Assembly: GCF_001949145.1 (NCBI RefSeq)
Contig: NW_019091443.1
Span: 354,101-418,100 of the forward strand
From: Acanthaster planci
Taxonomy: Eukaryota; Echinodermata; Asteroidea; Valvatida; Acanthasteridae
Direction: 5' to 3'
Length of the DNA: 64,000 nucleotides
Below the pieces are notes generated by a model. It was not told the origin of the DNA. It ran no database searches and was given only the letters and a program-made list of their open reading frames with translations. Below are positions 1 to 11,720 of the stretch, piece after piece. Each line of letters begins with the position of its first letter. Positions within the stretch are counted from its first letter, which is position 1. The translations under genes were made by a program, and so were the position numbers.

Positions 1-49
1 AAACAAATGATTCATGAGGTAATTGTGGGCATCCTGGTCCATGGGACTG
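1..49 (+). CDS. possible 3' end of an exon cut by the window edge
   Basis: The first 49 bases are open in frame 1 and are followed at once by a consensus splice donor (ACTG then GTAAGT). The translation is a hydrophobic stretch ending in GILVHGTG. This is what the end of an internal exon of a plus-strand gene would look like. No partner exon was recognised to the right, so it may equally be chance. Confidence 0.2.
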
Positions 50-2537
50 GTAAGTAGAAAAAAATGCAAAGCAGATTTGTGACAAGCAAAATTCAACTGA
101 GAAATAGTCTCATGAAGTTTAAACACATCATGTCTGGTTGGCACCCAAGGTTCTTTGGGATTTCTTTGGGGGGAGGGATAAATGGGGACAGGGTGAGGGG
201 TTCTTTTTACTTTGCAAATTAAAGAGGCATGGAAAAGGCTTCAACTATCATGTTTTGAAGGTAGATTTGCCACCCAGAAACCAGTATACAATGAATTTAT
301 CTCCTGAAAATCAACAGAAGAGAATTAGGGGCAATTTCTGTCAGCAATCAACTGGGCCGATTTCAGAAACACACAAGGTCAAGCTCTGTGTTTATGTTGG
401 GTTGATGATGTAATGGGGAGAAAGGCACAGGAGGCATGCACGAAGCATGCATGAAGATACTGTATATGCATGAAAACGAGGAGTTTTGATGACGTGTAGA
501 AAATGCTCAATAGTATACACATTAATCTCTAAGATGCATAAACCTAAAGTCTTATTCTTAGCTGGTCAAAATAATTGTGAGATTTGTTCTGAATTGAAGG
601 AGTACGAGACATTGAAGGTGGAGTGGAATGTAACTTGCGTGGCATGTACATGTTGAGTGCAATTGTGTTCACGTGAAGTGGCAACAGACTATTCATACAC
701 CATGGAGAATAATACGGTCAGTAAAGAGTACTCAGATCTGAATATTAGGCTGAATCACTGGCTATCTTGTATGTGTGTACGTGTGCAGCTTCTAGAAAAA
801 AAGACAATCGTTGTACATGCTTGTTTGCCGAGTCTACAATTTTCAATCTGTCCAAGAAAAAGACATAAACACATATCTATTCTTATCATGAAAGTGGATT
901 CAATTCCTACGAAAGTAATATAATTTACTCGCTGATGAATGAGGATGACAGCACTGAACCTGTCAGTGTTGCAGGGCTCCAATGGCAGTCCAAAAAACAA
1001 ACCAGCACCATACACCGGCAGCTGCAACACAACACTAGCAGTAGGTGAGGCTCATGCATCACTTTTTTAACTTCAAAGTGCTTTTGCAGACACTGGATAT
1101 TTGTTGAAGCGGTTCTCTATAAATCCTCGGCATAGACTTATCTCCAACAACTGCAAAGGTTTAAAGTCTACTCGTACACTTAATGCATTGCCCGGGAGCA
1201 ATAGATTCTATGCATTATTGCATGGAAACCTTGAGACCAAGGTCTCAGTGTAAACTGCACAAGACCGAGGTATGTTTTATTTTATGACAAAAACACAACA
1301 AATCATGCACTTAAACTTGACATATGGAACAATCAATGCAGTGGGCAAGAACCACGCAGGAACATTGCATTTTGAGCATGCCCCTACTATGAGACTTGCA
1401 TGTGAAGATGTACCGTGTTTACAGCCATAGGCTATCTACCCATGGTGTTTTGGGGTCAGCGGTATACACTGTATCATTAACCACTTCATGCCGGGACATT
1501 TTTTTCAATGTTAATGATGCTGGGCCAGCATAATTTTTTCCATTTTCAAAATTCATCGTTTCATTAATCGGACGTTTATAGCCGCACAAAGTAAACTTTA
1601 AGCACTACTCTAAGTTGACAGGAGACCTTCATTGATGCCCGAGTATTTCAGCCAGGCCTGCAACCTTGTAAAAAGAGCCCAGATTGTGCGGTGTTATGTA
1701 ACTTTCTTTTGTTCACGAACCTGGCTCAGTGCACTGTTGACCTCTTTTCAATAGGGGCCAGATTAGTATGCAGCGATGCTGTGTGGCTCATTGCTGCGGT
1801 GGTGGAGCGCTTTTGTCCCTGGTGGTAATCCACTCGCTATAAATGCCCCAAACCCTTGTATACGGTTTCAAAACAAGGCTGGATTATCACCACTTTTGAG
1901 AGTGAAAAATTTTGATAATGCCCAGCAGCCTGGTCTTTTGTTCGGAGTACGGTCTTTTGTTACGGGGCCCTGTTTCTTTTCTCCAAGTTCAGAGACCACG
2001 GCTACGCATATATAGCATACGTCTCCGATTCCGGAGTCCCCGGCAGGAAGTGGTTCATCACGTGATAGGTTTTCTTTTCTGAATCTATTACACGTGAAAA
2101 ATAATTGTAAATACATGAACAAATACATCTACTCCTGCTTAGTGTTGGCTAAAAGTTTAAAGCTTAAAACAGTATGGGAAAGCTTTCTTAACGTTTTTTT
2201 TTAATTAAAGGTAAATTCCCACCTGTACCTTGGGCATATTTAACATTTTAATCATTCTTGCCCTGGGGAAAGTGTCTCACCCCAAGGGTAAAAGTTTCAA
2301 CCCTGGTCTCAAGCAGGGCTGACCTTGCCCTGGGAAAGAGCAATTTCAGGTGTAGTTTCAGACGTCACTCGTTTCATAAGCCAAACTCAATGCAAATGTA
2401 CATGTATTCATTATGTAAAGCATTTGAGAATCCCATAAACAACTGGCACCATGGCAAATCTTGACAAATATGGTAAGATGGCCCTCCAGATGACGTTAAC
2501 AATGAGAAACCAACTTTGATGAAATTTTGTTAAATAC
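50..2537. other. no gene seen
   Basis: AT-rich sequence with only short, low-quality reading frames. I see no splice-flanked exon and no recognisable repeat family. Confidence 0.5.
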
Positions 2538-2852
2538 AATAGATCAAACTGGGCTGGCACACAAAACTAGCCGGTGAGCCAATTCATGTGTTCAATGTTT
2601 AATAGATCTAACCGGGCTGGCACACAAAACTAGCTGGTGAGCCAATTCATGTGTTCAATGTTTAATAGATCTAACCGGGCTGGCACACAAAACTAGCTGG
2701 TGAGCCAATTCATGTGTTCAATGTTTAATAGATTTAACCAGGCCGGCACACAAAACTAGCTGGCTAGCCAATTCATGTGTTCAATGTTTAATAGATCTAA
2801 CCGGGCTGGCACACAAAACTAGCTGGTGAGCCAATTCATGTGTTCAATGTTT
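2538..2852. repeat. 63-bp tandem repeat, five copies
   Basis: Five head-to-tail units of exactly 63 bp start at 2538, 2601, 2664, 2727 and 2790. Each begins AATAGATC and contains CTGGCACACAAAACTAG. Units differ by only a few substitutions, which points to recent expansion. Although 63 is a multiple of three, every frame on both strands meets a stop codon within each unit, so it does not encode a repeat protein. Confidence 0.97.
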
Positions 2853-5113
2853 AATGCTCACGATTGTCATGATTGTCCACATGTTGTCAAACAGTGCAGG
2901 AAATGATGTATGCAACATGAACTTCATATACTCATATTTTTATAAATTTCTATCAGCAGTGCTGCTCACAACTTGAATTGCGTGTACATGTAAATATACA
3001 CATGTACTTGCAAGTCTGGAACTAAATTTGTATTTTAATGGACTGACTCACTTTTAGTTGACTGCTCTGCAGCTGTCTGATGATGAGATCAAGTCACTCT
3101 TTATCCTACTTCCATTTGGTTTTGTCTGACTCCGGTAAGCCATTCTGAACCAGGTGTTACAGACATTGTTATGAGTGAGTTTAAACAACTAACAAGTCCA
3201 TATGGAACATACCACCGCTACAATGTTGCCTGAAACTTCTTGAACTTGTGATGGCTTCAACTTGAGCTCATCCAAAATGGTTGACAGGTTTGAGGTTGGT
3301 TGAGTGGCCATGTTGATTTTCGGCATTCCAACAATTGGCACTAACTACTGGGTATCACTGAAATGAAAACAAACAAAATTTACAAATTGTTGGCATTCTA
3401 TACAGATATACATAAATGTTTCATAAAAAATAGTGCACTTTGTCAATTCAGACCAATAATAAATGTGCGCAATTTCACGATGTTGGACGTACATTTCAGA
3501 TACGTCAACGATGTGAATTTGGGACTTACAATCGTCGAGCTGGTTTTCTTTTTGAAAAAAGGCATCAGCTAGTTGGTAAATTGATTTGGTAAATCAATTA
3601 CCCAATCAGCATTATTACCCTTGTAGGAACTAACTCAAAACACCACGATGTCGCACGTACTCAGAGAAAATTAATTTTTTGAGTTTCCATTTTTGTATCA
3701 CAAACTCTGTGATGTGCTAGGACTTGAGGTAATCTTTTTCCTGTCTTTAGTTTTAGAAGACCTCTGTTAATAATCTTCAAGGCTAGACATATTTTTATCT
3801 GATTGTGACTTTCAGAAAAAGCATATACAGTATTATATTGTGTCAGATGTACATTTTTTGGTGTCGAACGTACCCGTCTGAAATTACTTCACTAAATGAA
3901 AGTTTATTGTTTTAAAACTAAGCTTATCTCATTTCATGTCTTTCATGAAGGGCTTTCTGAAGTTTTCAAACCAAAAGTAAACTCTCAAACTTATCAAAAA
4001 ACAACTGGAAAGAAATTGGATGAGGTGTTCAATGAAACAGAATGACAGAAAATACTGTCCACAAAGATATGCAAATTTTGCTAAATAAAACAAGTCATGA
4101 ACTGTCAAATATTAAAATTCTCAAAAAGTTCAGTTTTCTACAGTTGGCAATCCTCGTGATGTTTTGGTTCAAAGTACCGTGTAACGTAAATCGCACCAGC
4201 ATCAAATTAAGCCAAACGTGAATTGGCCCCTATGACCTCTAACGCCAGTTGTACCAGTACATGTACGTGTACGTTTGCCCATGCATGCATGCTGCATGTG
4301 GATTGCCTTTCTACCCTAATTACAACCTTACAGACCAGTTCACACGTAAATTCTAATTTATGTGCACATACTCATAAATGGTAAGAGGAAGCAGCAAGCT
4401 TGAGCGACTCACTGAAAATGTACAGGGGCATACATTTTAACGTCATTTTCCCTGAACTTCTGCACTTTTTTACCTTAGTCTTCGGAAAACACTCTAAAAT
4501 CGTTATCAGAGTGTAGCCTTATTTTTCTCTGAAGAGATTTTACACTGCAATAACTAAATCAAACTTGCTTTGCTTTCTTCCTCAGCACATGCGGTCAAAA
4601 GAGATTAACAGGGCTCCTTTCCGACCGTGTCCAGTTAAATATAAAATTTATACATCAGAGTAATACATGTGTGCACCACTTGTACATGTACATAGGCATC
4701 TACATGTACAAGTACTTTAAAATGTCCTACCGGGTACCACAAATCAGACTTAAAAAGGCTTTAACATGGGAGTTACTGGAAATAGATATATCAACGGACC
4801 TTATGATAAACTTCATCTACATGTAGTTCCCTCAACAACCTGGTTTGTCGATTTCCAATACCTCTGGGAGGGGGAGAGGGGTTTACATCAACTATCCAGC
4901 CTAAAACATTGTTATATATACATGTACATCTGAATACATCCCTGCCATCTGACAGGTTATACCCACGCATGCATAGTAATAGTTGCCGCTCTTCACACAC
5001 AGAGAGAACACTGCACTGTGCGTGTTCATGAAAACACAATATATATGAATATGTACTGGGTGATAGCAATAAGCAAGAAACACTAGTAACATTTTGTCTT
5101 CTGTCAGATGAGA
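2853..5113. other. no gene seen
   Basis: Non-coding, AT-rich. A short segment at 3072-3133 is bounded by AG and GTAAGC like an exon, but one of its frames stops and no homology is visible. ACATGTAC-type palindromes are frequent around 4258, 4680 and 4920. Confidence 0.5.
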
Positions 5114-5143
5114 CATGGAGGTAGATGTGATTCTACCTCCATG
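5114..5143. repeat. perfect 12-bp hairpin
   Basis: CATGGAGGTAGA at 5114-5125 is followed by a 6-base spacer and its exact reverse complement at 5132-5143. It has no terminator-like U tract and lies in no recognised gene. Confidence 0.85.
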
Positions 5144-5910
5144 GATGATAACACTTTTATTTAGCTGGTAAGTAATGGTTGCTATCAAGAAACTGAACAG
5201 ATTATCAAATTACTATGGCAACTTGTAAGAGACACAGGAACATGTTTAAGAATGAACAAAGGCAGAATATGAAAGCTTCGTGATGCATGTTTACTTCAGA
5301 CAAAGTAGCAACTTTCATTTCACTTTCCGTATGTAACATGTCACAGTAACAATACAGTGCTACAGTGAATGGAGGCCTCTGAAACGCATAGCATAGTTGT
5401 ATTTGTACATGAAATACGTGTCAAAAATACCAAAACACAATTAACCATGTAATGAAACGTGGGTAGGAAATACTACTACACATACACATGCGGAAAAAAA
5501 AAGTTATTTATCACATAGTCATTCAACATTTTCTTTTTTATATTTATGCTTGAAGACAGAAAGACTGGCTATATTTTTCAAGGATATGTCCACTGAACTC
5601 CACAGCTTAGGCACCTCATGTTTCACAGCTGCTCTCGATATATGTATTTCGGTACACGCATATGATTGATGAAATTCATGGCACTGCCTTGTGAAGTGAT
5701 AATGTATTTCTTCATTTTTAAAAATAATGAATAAATAGATTTAGGTTGTTGAGTTGAAACATGAAGGACCCTAGGTGTATAGATTAAATACCTTTAACTA
5801 TCAATGTGCAACAATTGTATAAGAGAAGATCAGTGTGATGAGATATACGCTTGCAGTCACACCATGGAATAATCTCTTTTTTGGAAGAGGTGTGGTTCTT
5901 AGAAGAACCG

Positions 5911-5992
5911 GTGAGTGTTAAGTTGATGTTTCAGCCAGGATACTCTGGCCATCCTCAGAAGAGGATCAGTGTGTTCCTGAAACTTAACACTG
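5911..5992 (-). ncRNA. candidate hammerhead-like ribozyme or Penelope-type terminal hairpin
   Basis: Read on the minus strand, an 11-bp outer stem (AGTGTTAAGTT with its exact complement) encloses an AGGA/TCCT stem. Then come CTGAGGA, a GCCAG/CTGGC stem and GAAAC. CTGANGA and GAAA are the two conserved core strings of hammerhead ribozymes, and their order matches a type III layout. Spacing is imperfect: extra bases lie beside stem II and in the outer stem. Cleavage activity is therefore inference. Penelope-like elements are known to carry such motifs, but no Penelope coding sequence lies next to this one. Confidence 0.4.
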
Positions 5993-7398
5993 TTGAGAAT
6001 CTGCATGGCTTTTTTCTGTAATTAAGATGACTAATACTGCTTGTAAACAAAGTTTACAGATAACTTATTCAGGATTAGTATAAAACAAACTGTGAATGTT
6101 TCACATTCCTGCAATAAAAAGAAACTGTCTTATGAATGTTTTGAGTGCTATGGTAAGAATAATTTCATGAGGTGACAGATGAAATGTTCCATGCAACGAG
6201 GCAAAGAAGAGTGGATTGGAACACTGCATAAATTACTTGTTTTATTTAGTTGTGTAAATCTTCTTATTAGAATAAACTGACCTTCTGTATTAACGTCTGC
6301 CATTTTGCGAATCCGTTTCGTGTCCAAAGCACCACCCACTGGTTGTACCATGCAATGCTAGACTAGTTCCCATCCCTACATTGCTTTTATCTTTCTAACA
6401 GGGAATGAAACATGAAATGGAAGCAGAAACCACTAACGTGAAAAGAAGTTCTATTCAATGGGTACTATAAAACAGAACCTATAATTCAATAACACGTAAT
6501 CAATGATCCACCAATCAGATGATAAAGATACATGCAGGTCTTATATGAAATATTTACAAAGTGGCTATAGTTAAGGTAACCATGGCGTGTCATAACATTT
6601 ATCATTAGGCCCTACCAATCTATATTAGATTTCGATTTGCACTCATTGGCCAGCACATCGTGACATCATCTCCAGGTATATATAACATACATGTACAGTT
6701 TGAATCCCTCCATGAAGCAGATGGTGACTTCGAGCTCAGCTGACAAGAGCGTTTCCAATTTGAACAGGAAATTTCTCTTTTTGTCCTGTACATGTATGTG
6801 AGTAAATCTTTCTAACCCCACTGGATCTTTGATCTCCACTGAATCCTGAAGTGGGAGCATTAGACGGTTTCAGGACTGTTGGGGCGGAATTCTAAGGATT
6901 TTAATTCTGGGTACGACAGTGCACAATTTATTTTGAGTGAAATTGATTAATGGAAGGAAAGGCCTATGACGGGGTATTTGGACTCTACTCTCGCCAGATG
7001 ACCATGTCCAAATGTCCACACTCTGATTGGCCCAATTGCTTCTATTCAAATGACCAGTTACAGCTTAGCTTTCATTTGCGGGTGACAGGAAAAAAGGAAG
7101 TAAAAGATGGGAGCCATGCTGTGATTAATCAACCTGTTGTGATTAATTAACACTGCTGAAAACAATTGAGAATGAGAGATTACATGCTACTGTACTGATT
7201 TTCCCTGGCGTGTATGGGCAAAATGCTTGTGAATTTCAAAATTTTAATGGGATAGGCCCTATGAGGTGAATTAACCTCCCCATCAAACTGTGCTTATGGG
7301 AGTTTGTACATTGCTACATCATATGTACATGTATCTAAAACAAATAAATATGTATAATTTTAAACCATAAGCCTTAGACTATCGGATATACTACATGG
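5993..7398. other. no gene seen
   Basis: AT-rich sequence with no splice-flanked exon or recognised repeat. The small reading frames look random. Confidence 0.5.
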
Positions 7399-7785
7399 TA
7401 GCCCCACTACTGGGCCGTTTTCCAATACTCAACTTCGTCTCTGTCTCAGGCTTCGTTCCCAAAACCAATCCCCGATCGTGGGCCTGAAGCGTTTAAATTG
7501 CACTGGATTACTGTAATTTTTGGCTTTCTTGCATGTTACAATGGATTTAATGTTCTGTGGCACTGTTAGACTGATTACTGTGCTTACAGCTTCAAAGTCA
7601 GCTATTTAAAAAAACAGTTGAAGCCAGAGACGGAGCCGAAGTTGACAATTGGAAAACGGCCCTAGTGTGGCACGGACCCTAGCTCCCACTCAATGGAGCA
7701 GGAGCTTATGGAGCAGGAGCTTATGGAGCGGGAGCTAGGGTCTGTGCCACACTTGTCGTGCTACTGCAGTGCTATAGTGGGGCTA
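7399..7785. mobile_element. palindromic MITE with TAGCCCCACTA ends (family A)
   Basis: The ends are TAGCCCCACTA at 7399 and its complement TAGTGGGGCTA ending at 7785. The interior repeats GTGTGGCACGGACCCTAGC in inverted order. The flanks ACTACATGG and ACTACATCA match at 7 of 9 positions, as an aged 9-bp target duplication would. The element has no coding capacity and is split by a second fold-back element. A 58-bp member with the same ends lies at 11663. Confidence 0.8.
7410..7662. mobile_element. fold-back MITE nested in family A
   Basis: Inverted repeats of about 43 bp start GGGCCGTTTTCCAAT on each side, continue through a TCAACTTCG block and end in GGCTTC. The arms differ at a handful of sites. 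The element splits the TAGCCCCACTA-GTGTGGC sequence of the outer MITE, so it arrived later. The boundary triplet CTA occurs on both sides, so a TA or CTA target duplication is possible. It is non-coding. Confidence 0.75.
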
Positions 7786-8679
7786 ACTACATCATTTTAC
7801 ATGGGCATGATGGGTGATTTTGCACAATGGTAAAAAGGCACTGTGGGAAGGAAAACGGAGCAAACATTGAACCTTTGGCCTTCCACAATGCCTTTCTGTT
7901 ATTACACAAAATCACACAGGTATGCTGACCAAGACAAGGGTATGGAAAGTTGAACAGTCACCCGATTAATTATGTGCTCATACGATAATGATGCATCCCT
8001 GGGGGCCAGTCTATTGAGTAGTGGACTACCCCCGTATCCTGCTTATGATAGTGGTGATGGTACTCCTGGAAAACGTTGATCAAACATGTAAAACGTCAAA
8101 GCAAAAGACAAACTCATCAACAGCAGCTTACCTGCTTAGCTTAAGTGTAACCACACAAATAAATGTGAAACATCGATGCGATTGCCAATGTTGACATGCC
8201 GCAGGTCTTAGCAATGTGCCCACCAACTTTTACGTTTTGTCACACGACTATTGACCTTTGGCCGATTAGCTTTGCCCGTACCATTTTTATAAAAGGGGCT
8301 GAGTGTTCCTAAATTTACAGTATTATTCGATATTTTGTGTCCCCCTTTCTATACCTTAAACCTTAGAAAACTAAAACAACCAGATAATTAGTGAGATGAT
8401 TTCTGCACAATGAATATCTACTACACGTCTTCCCTAGAATTAGTTAATTATTCTTAATACTATCCTTTCAAATTGAACGAGGCCGCAGGGTCAAGGCTTC
8501 ACCTGTGGTTTTCCCAATGTCCACCTGAAGTATGTAGAAAGTTTCAAAAAAGTCCCTTAAAGATGCGCAGAACTATTTACCTATAATCATGGCTACAGAC
8601 ATTTGTAGCGAAATACAGAAAATATTAGAACACCTTAAGACAATGTCTTGAAATAAAATAAGGTAGCAGTGAAAGACGC
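7786..8679. other. no gene seen
   Basis: Non-coding sequence without a recognised gene or repeat. Confidence 0.5.
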
Positions 8680-9080
8680 CGTACACCGTGATTGAAAATA
8701 GCTGCACGCGACAACGTTTATAACGTAGCATTGCCGTACATCGGTTCGGTCGTGTGGGTGTATCATCGCCACCAAACCAGTGATTGACCGCTAGAGTGTT
8801 AGCCCATCGCTTAACTCGTGGTCCCGTACCGAGTGGCCCTGTAGAGAATCAACCCCGTTCGCAGCTCCGTCTCTCCCGACGCCGTGCGCTCGGTTGCAGA
8901 GTTACCGTTTCGGCTGTCCGTCCCGTACCGTCCCAGATTGGTGCATTGGGTGTAAAATAGGCTTCCTGAAGTTTGCGGCTAGTGCAGAGCGTTTAAATAC
9001 GACTAAGCATCGGCTCATCCGGGTGGGGAGTACCTTCGTACAAGTTCTGGCACGACCATAACAGAGCCCCGCACGTGGTG
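8680..9080. promoter_or_regulatory. CpG-dense stretch, possible promoter or first exon
   Basis: CpG dinucleotides are clearly denser here than in the AT-rich surroundings. A reading frame of 79 codons runs through it on the minus strand but resembles nothing I know. No TATA box or linked exon was found. It could be a CpG-rich promoter of an unseen gene or simply an old GC-rich repeat. Confidence 0.3.
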
Positions 9081-9857
9081 GGTTGCTCAGATATTTTTGC
9101 AATTTTAATAAATATGTCAAGTCCCACATCCACAACCTCATTCCTTTTCATTACAGAACAATTCGGTCAAATGAAACACAAGTCCAAGTAACTTGGCTCC
9201 ACTTGTAAACCACCCACCTTTTATGCTAATTTGGACAATGTCCACAGTATCAAACGTCATCGCCAGCGAGGACGTTTTAGACAAATATTAAAATATATTC
9301 ATTATTTGTTACAATATCTTCATAAATCCTCTTCTGTTCATGCTGTTAGGAGAACAAATACGTTCCGCTGCGGCTGCTCGAGAACAGATTCACGCAAGAG
9401 CCATCCACAAGTACCGTACAATGTTGCTGATTTTCGTTCCCACATTATTTTCCTCTTTCTTACTGAGAATGAGATAACGTGAAACGGGTCAAAACCACTC
9501 AGTCAGGTGAAGTTGCATTCCACGAGTACCGTAGTTGGGGTACCGTTGAATCGAACGAATAATTCAATGGTACTGCATAATATACAAATATTCACTGCTA
9601 CAGGTAAAACTAGCTTCCAAAGGTGATCAATGGAGAATTCTATTTGGAAAATGGAAAACTTCTATTTGGAAAATGGAATTCTCATAATTCTGAAAATGTA
9701 CTCCTAAAACAGAATGCTCCATGGATTACCAAGGGAAGCTAGGTTTACCACACCACGAGATAATAAAGGCAGAGGATATTTGTTTTAAACACCTCTAAAA
9801 CCGATTCTGCTTGATTTAAGCGATATTAATTTGATCTAACTAAATTTTAAAAAATGT

Positions 9858-10650
9858 CTATTCGCTCTTGGCACGCTGCCGCCATAGGCATGCAGGAGCA
9901 TTGTTGGAGTACTCGGACATGAGTACAACTCGAGTACCAATAAATACTTAACCTGTACTTGATCGTAAGTACTCGAGGAAAAAAAGGTAGGCCTATTCGG
10001 CACGTTTTCATCATTTTGTACTCAAACTCGTCCCTAAACTCAACATTGTACTCGCGCAGGACTCAATAAGAAATTGGGATATTTTCGATACTAATTTTTC
10101 GCTTGAACTTTGACAAAGAAATTCACATAGTGTAAGCTACACGTTACAAGTCACCCAGCATTTTTATCAACTCTAAATTGAGTATTCGTGAATGAGTGTC
10201 GGTACTTGGCAGCGCTTGCAGTCCCGCTGGTGTACTTTCTTTAACTAACAATGCAAATTTCCATAATGTTTTAGTTTTACAATGAACTTGGATGTACTCG
10301 ATTATCTTTCTACTCGTACTCGGCCCATACTCCGGCTCTGAAAAACTCGAACTTGGATTTTTGGCCCGTACATACTCGGCACTCATTACTCAGAAAACTC
10401 AGAAAACTTTGGTACTCAATTACATGGCTGTGCAGTAGCCTCGAACTGCCGAGCAACTTGTACAATCACGTCAGAATCGTATCCACGTAACTTTTTAAAA
10501 CATTTTCCATTCATCATAAATAAGAACTAAGACAACACGCACAAAATTACTAAGCAACATACATCATGTGAATCACTGAACCAGCTTTATTTTTTGTGTA
10601 AAGCTGCCAGATTGAGGCTTAGCACGGCGGCAGCGTGCAAAGAGCAATAG
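9858..10650. mobile_element. element bounded by 26-bp inverted repeats, rich in GTACTCG
   Basis: The left end at 9858-9883 and the right end at 10626-10650 are inverted copies of CTATTGCTCTTTGCACGC and the following TGCCGCC, with one mismatch and one indel. The interior, especially 9905-10030 and 10310-10420, is packed with variants of AGTACTCG and CTCGAGTAC in both orientations. No transposase is visible. It is probably a non-autonomous DNA element, or two nested ones. Confidence 0.6.
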
Positions 10651-10718
10651 TCGTATCGGCACTTTTTTTAGACCGTACCTCTTCACAAACTGAACCCAAG
10701 CGGTGGCGCTAGTGCAGC

Positions 10719-10787
10719 AACCTCGTTCCCATGGGTACGATCTTGCCGTGCCATGATGGTTCCCACCATGCCTTGCGCGATCTAACC
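10719..10787. repeat. dispersed repeat, copy 1
   Basis: This 69-bp stretch starting CCTCGTTCCCATGGGTACG is about 80 percent identical to 12077-12142, in the same orientation. The family is unknown. Confidence 0.7.
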
Positions 10788-10800
10788 CTCGGTGTTGTAT

Positions 10801-10838
10801 AATTTAAATATCCCACTATAATTTGGGATATTTAAATT
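10801..10838. repeat. perfect 15-bp AT-rich hairpin
   Basis: AATTTAAATATCCCA at 10801-10815 pairs exactly with 10824-10838 across an 8-base loop. It may be a solo palindromic repeat. Confidence 0.85.
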
Positions 10839-11240
10839 AGGACTTTCGTCAGTGTGTTTACGTGCGATACAGATTTAAGCGTGCGTGACGCACAGGAGAA
10901 TGCGTGGGCGCAAGCGTGAAGCTTTTGAAATACGCGCGTGATTGACTTTACTGAATAGCCAGTCAGCGTCATTTTCGTATAACGAAGCTGTGCTTCGGAA
11001 TGCACGTGGCGCGCAACGCGCCCGAACAAAAAAAAAAAAAAAACACATGAAAAAAAGATCTTGTGTGTGTGATGCCGTTTGACGTACATGTACATTATTA
11101 CGTCAAAATCATGAGTATGGAGACCTTTTTCTTATGGGATGGCGGCTAAGCCCTCGGCCTCCCTCAGGAAAACAAGTAAAAATAACCGAATATTCAAGAA
11201 TATTATTTCTGGATTTACCTACTCATTTTCTTATAAAGAT

Positions 11241-11356
11241 GAATAAAGAAATTGATAGGAGCGGGATTGGGACCTACGGCCTCCGAAATACCGTACCAGT
11301 GCTCTACCAACTGAGCTATCCATCCCTATGTCGGTAGCTTTTCCCATTTGTCATTA
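11241..11356 (-). repeat. tRNA-derived SINE, copy 1
   Basis: On the minus strand this reads like a tRNA 5' half (GATAGCTCAGTTGGTAGAGC, the A-box region) followed by a B-box-like segment. The anticodon arm has an enlarged loop, so this is not a functional tRNA gene. The B box is degenerate (GGTCCCAATCC). It shares its flank CCCATTTGTCA with the two copies in TECPR2 introns. Confidence 0.85.
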
Positions 11357-11662
11357 AATCGATAAATTCAACCTATTTTGTGTATGAAGGTGTTTGTTTT
11401 TGTTTTTTAAATTCATTTCTCAGCCAACACTGAAAAAATCCATCATTACAATGAAATAAAGTCTTAATTTTAATTTTACACACTCACAGGAAAAATGTAC
11501 TGCGATCCATTCGTACATTGAATAAATTTATTGAAAGCCCACATGCTCTGTGTTCCTTCATCCATGTGCCAATAAGTAATATTTCAGACGGTCACAACTT
11601 CTACATATAGTGAGGACTCATAAGCCTGATATAGGCTAAATAGACTGTCGTACCGTAAATTC

Positions 11663-11720
11663 TAGCCCCACTAGTGTGGCACGGACTCTCACTCCCGATC
11701 CATCCATCCTAGTGGGGCTA
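11663..11720. mobile_element. 58-bp MITE of family A with perfect 9-bp target duplication
   Basis: The ends TAGCCCCACTAG and CTAGTGGGGCTA are perfect inverted repeats. The 9-mer CGTAAATTC flanks both sides immediately. The interior shares GTGTGGCACGGAC with the larger copy at 7399. It is a very short but intact-looking insertion. Confidence 0.85.

Noticed and set aside
2538-2852. CRISPR array
   Set aside because: The repeats are contiguous 63-bp units without variable spacers, and the DNA is eukaryotic.
3072-3133. Small exon between AG and GTAAGC
   Set aside because: The best-looking frame hits a stop, and there are no homology or partner exons.
11241-11356. tRNA gene
   Set aside because: D-arm and T-arm sequences are tRNA-like, but the anticodon loop is too large and the sequence repeats elsewhere, so it is a SINE.
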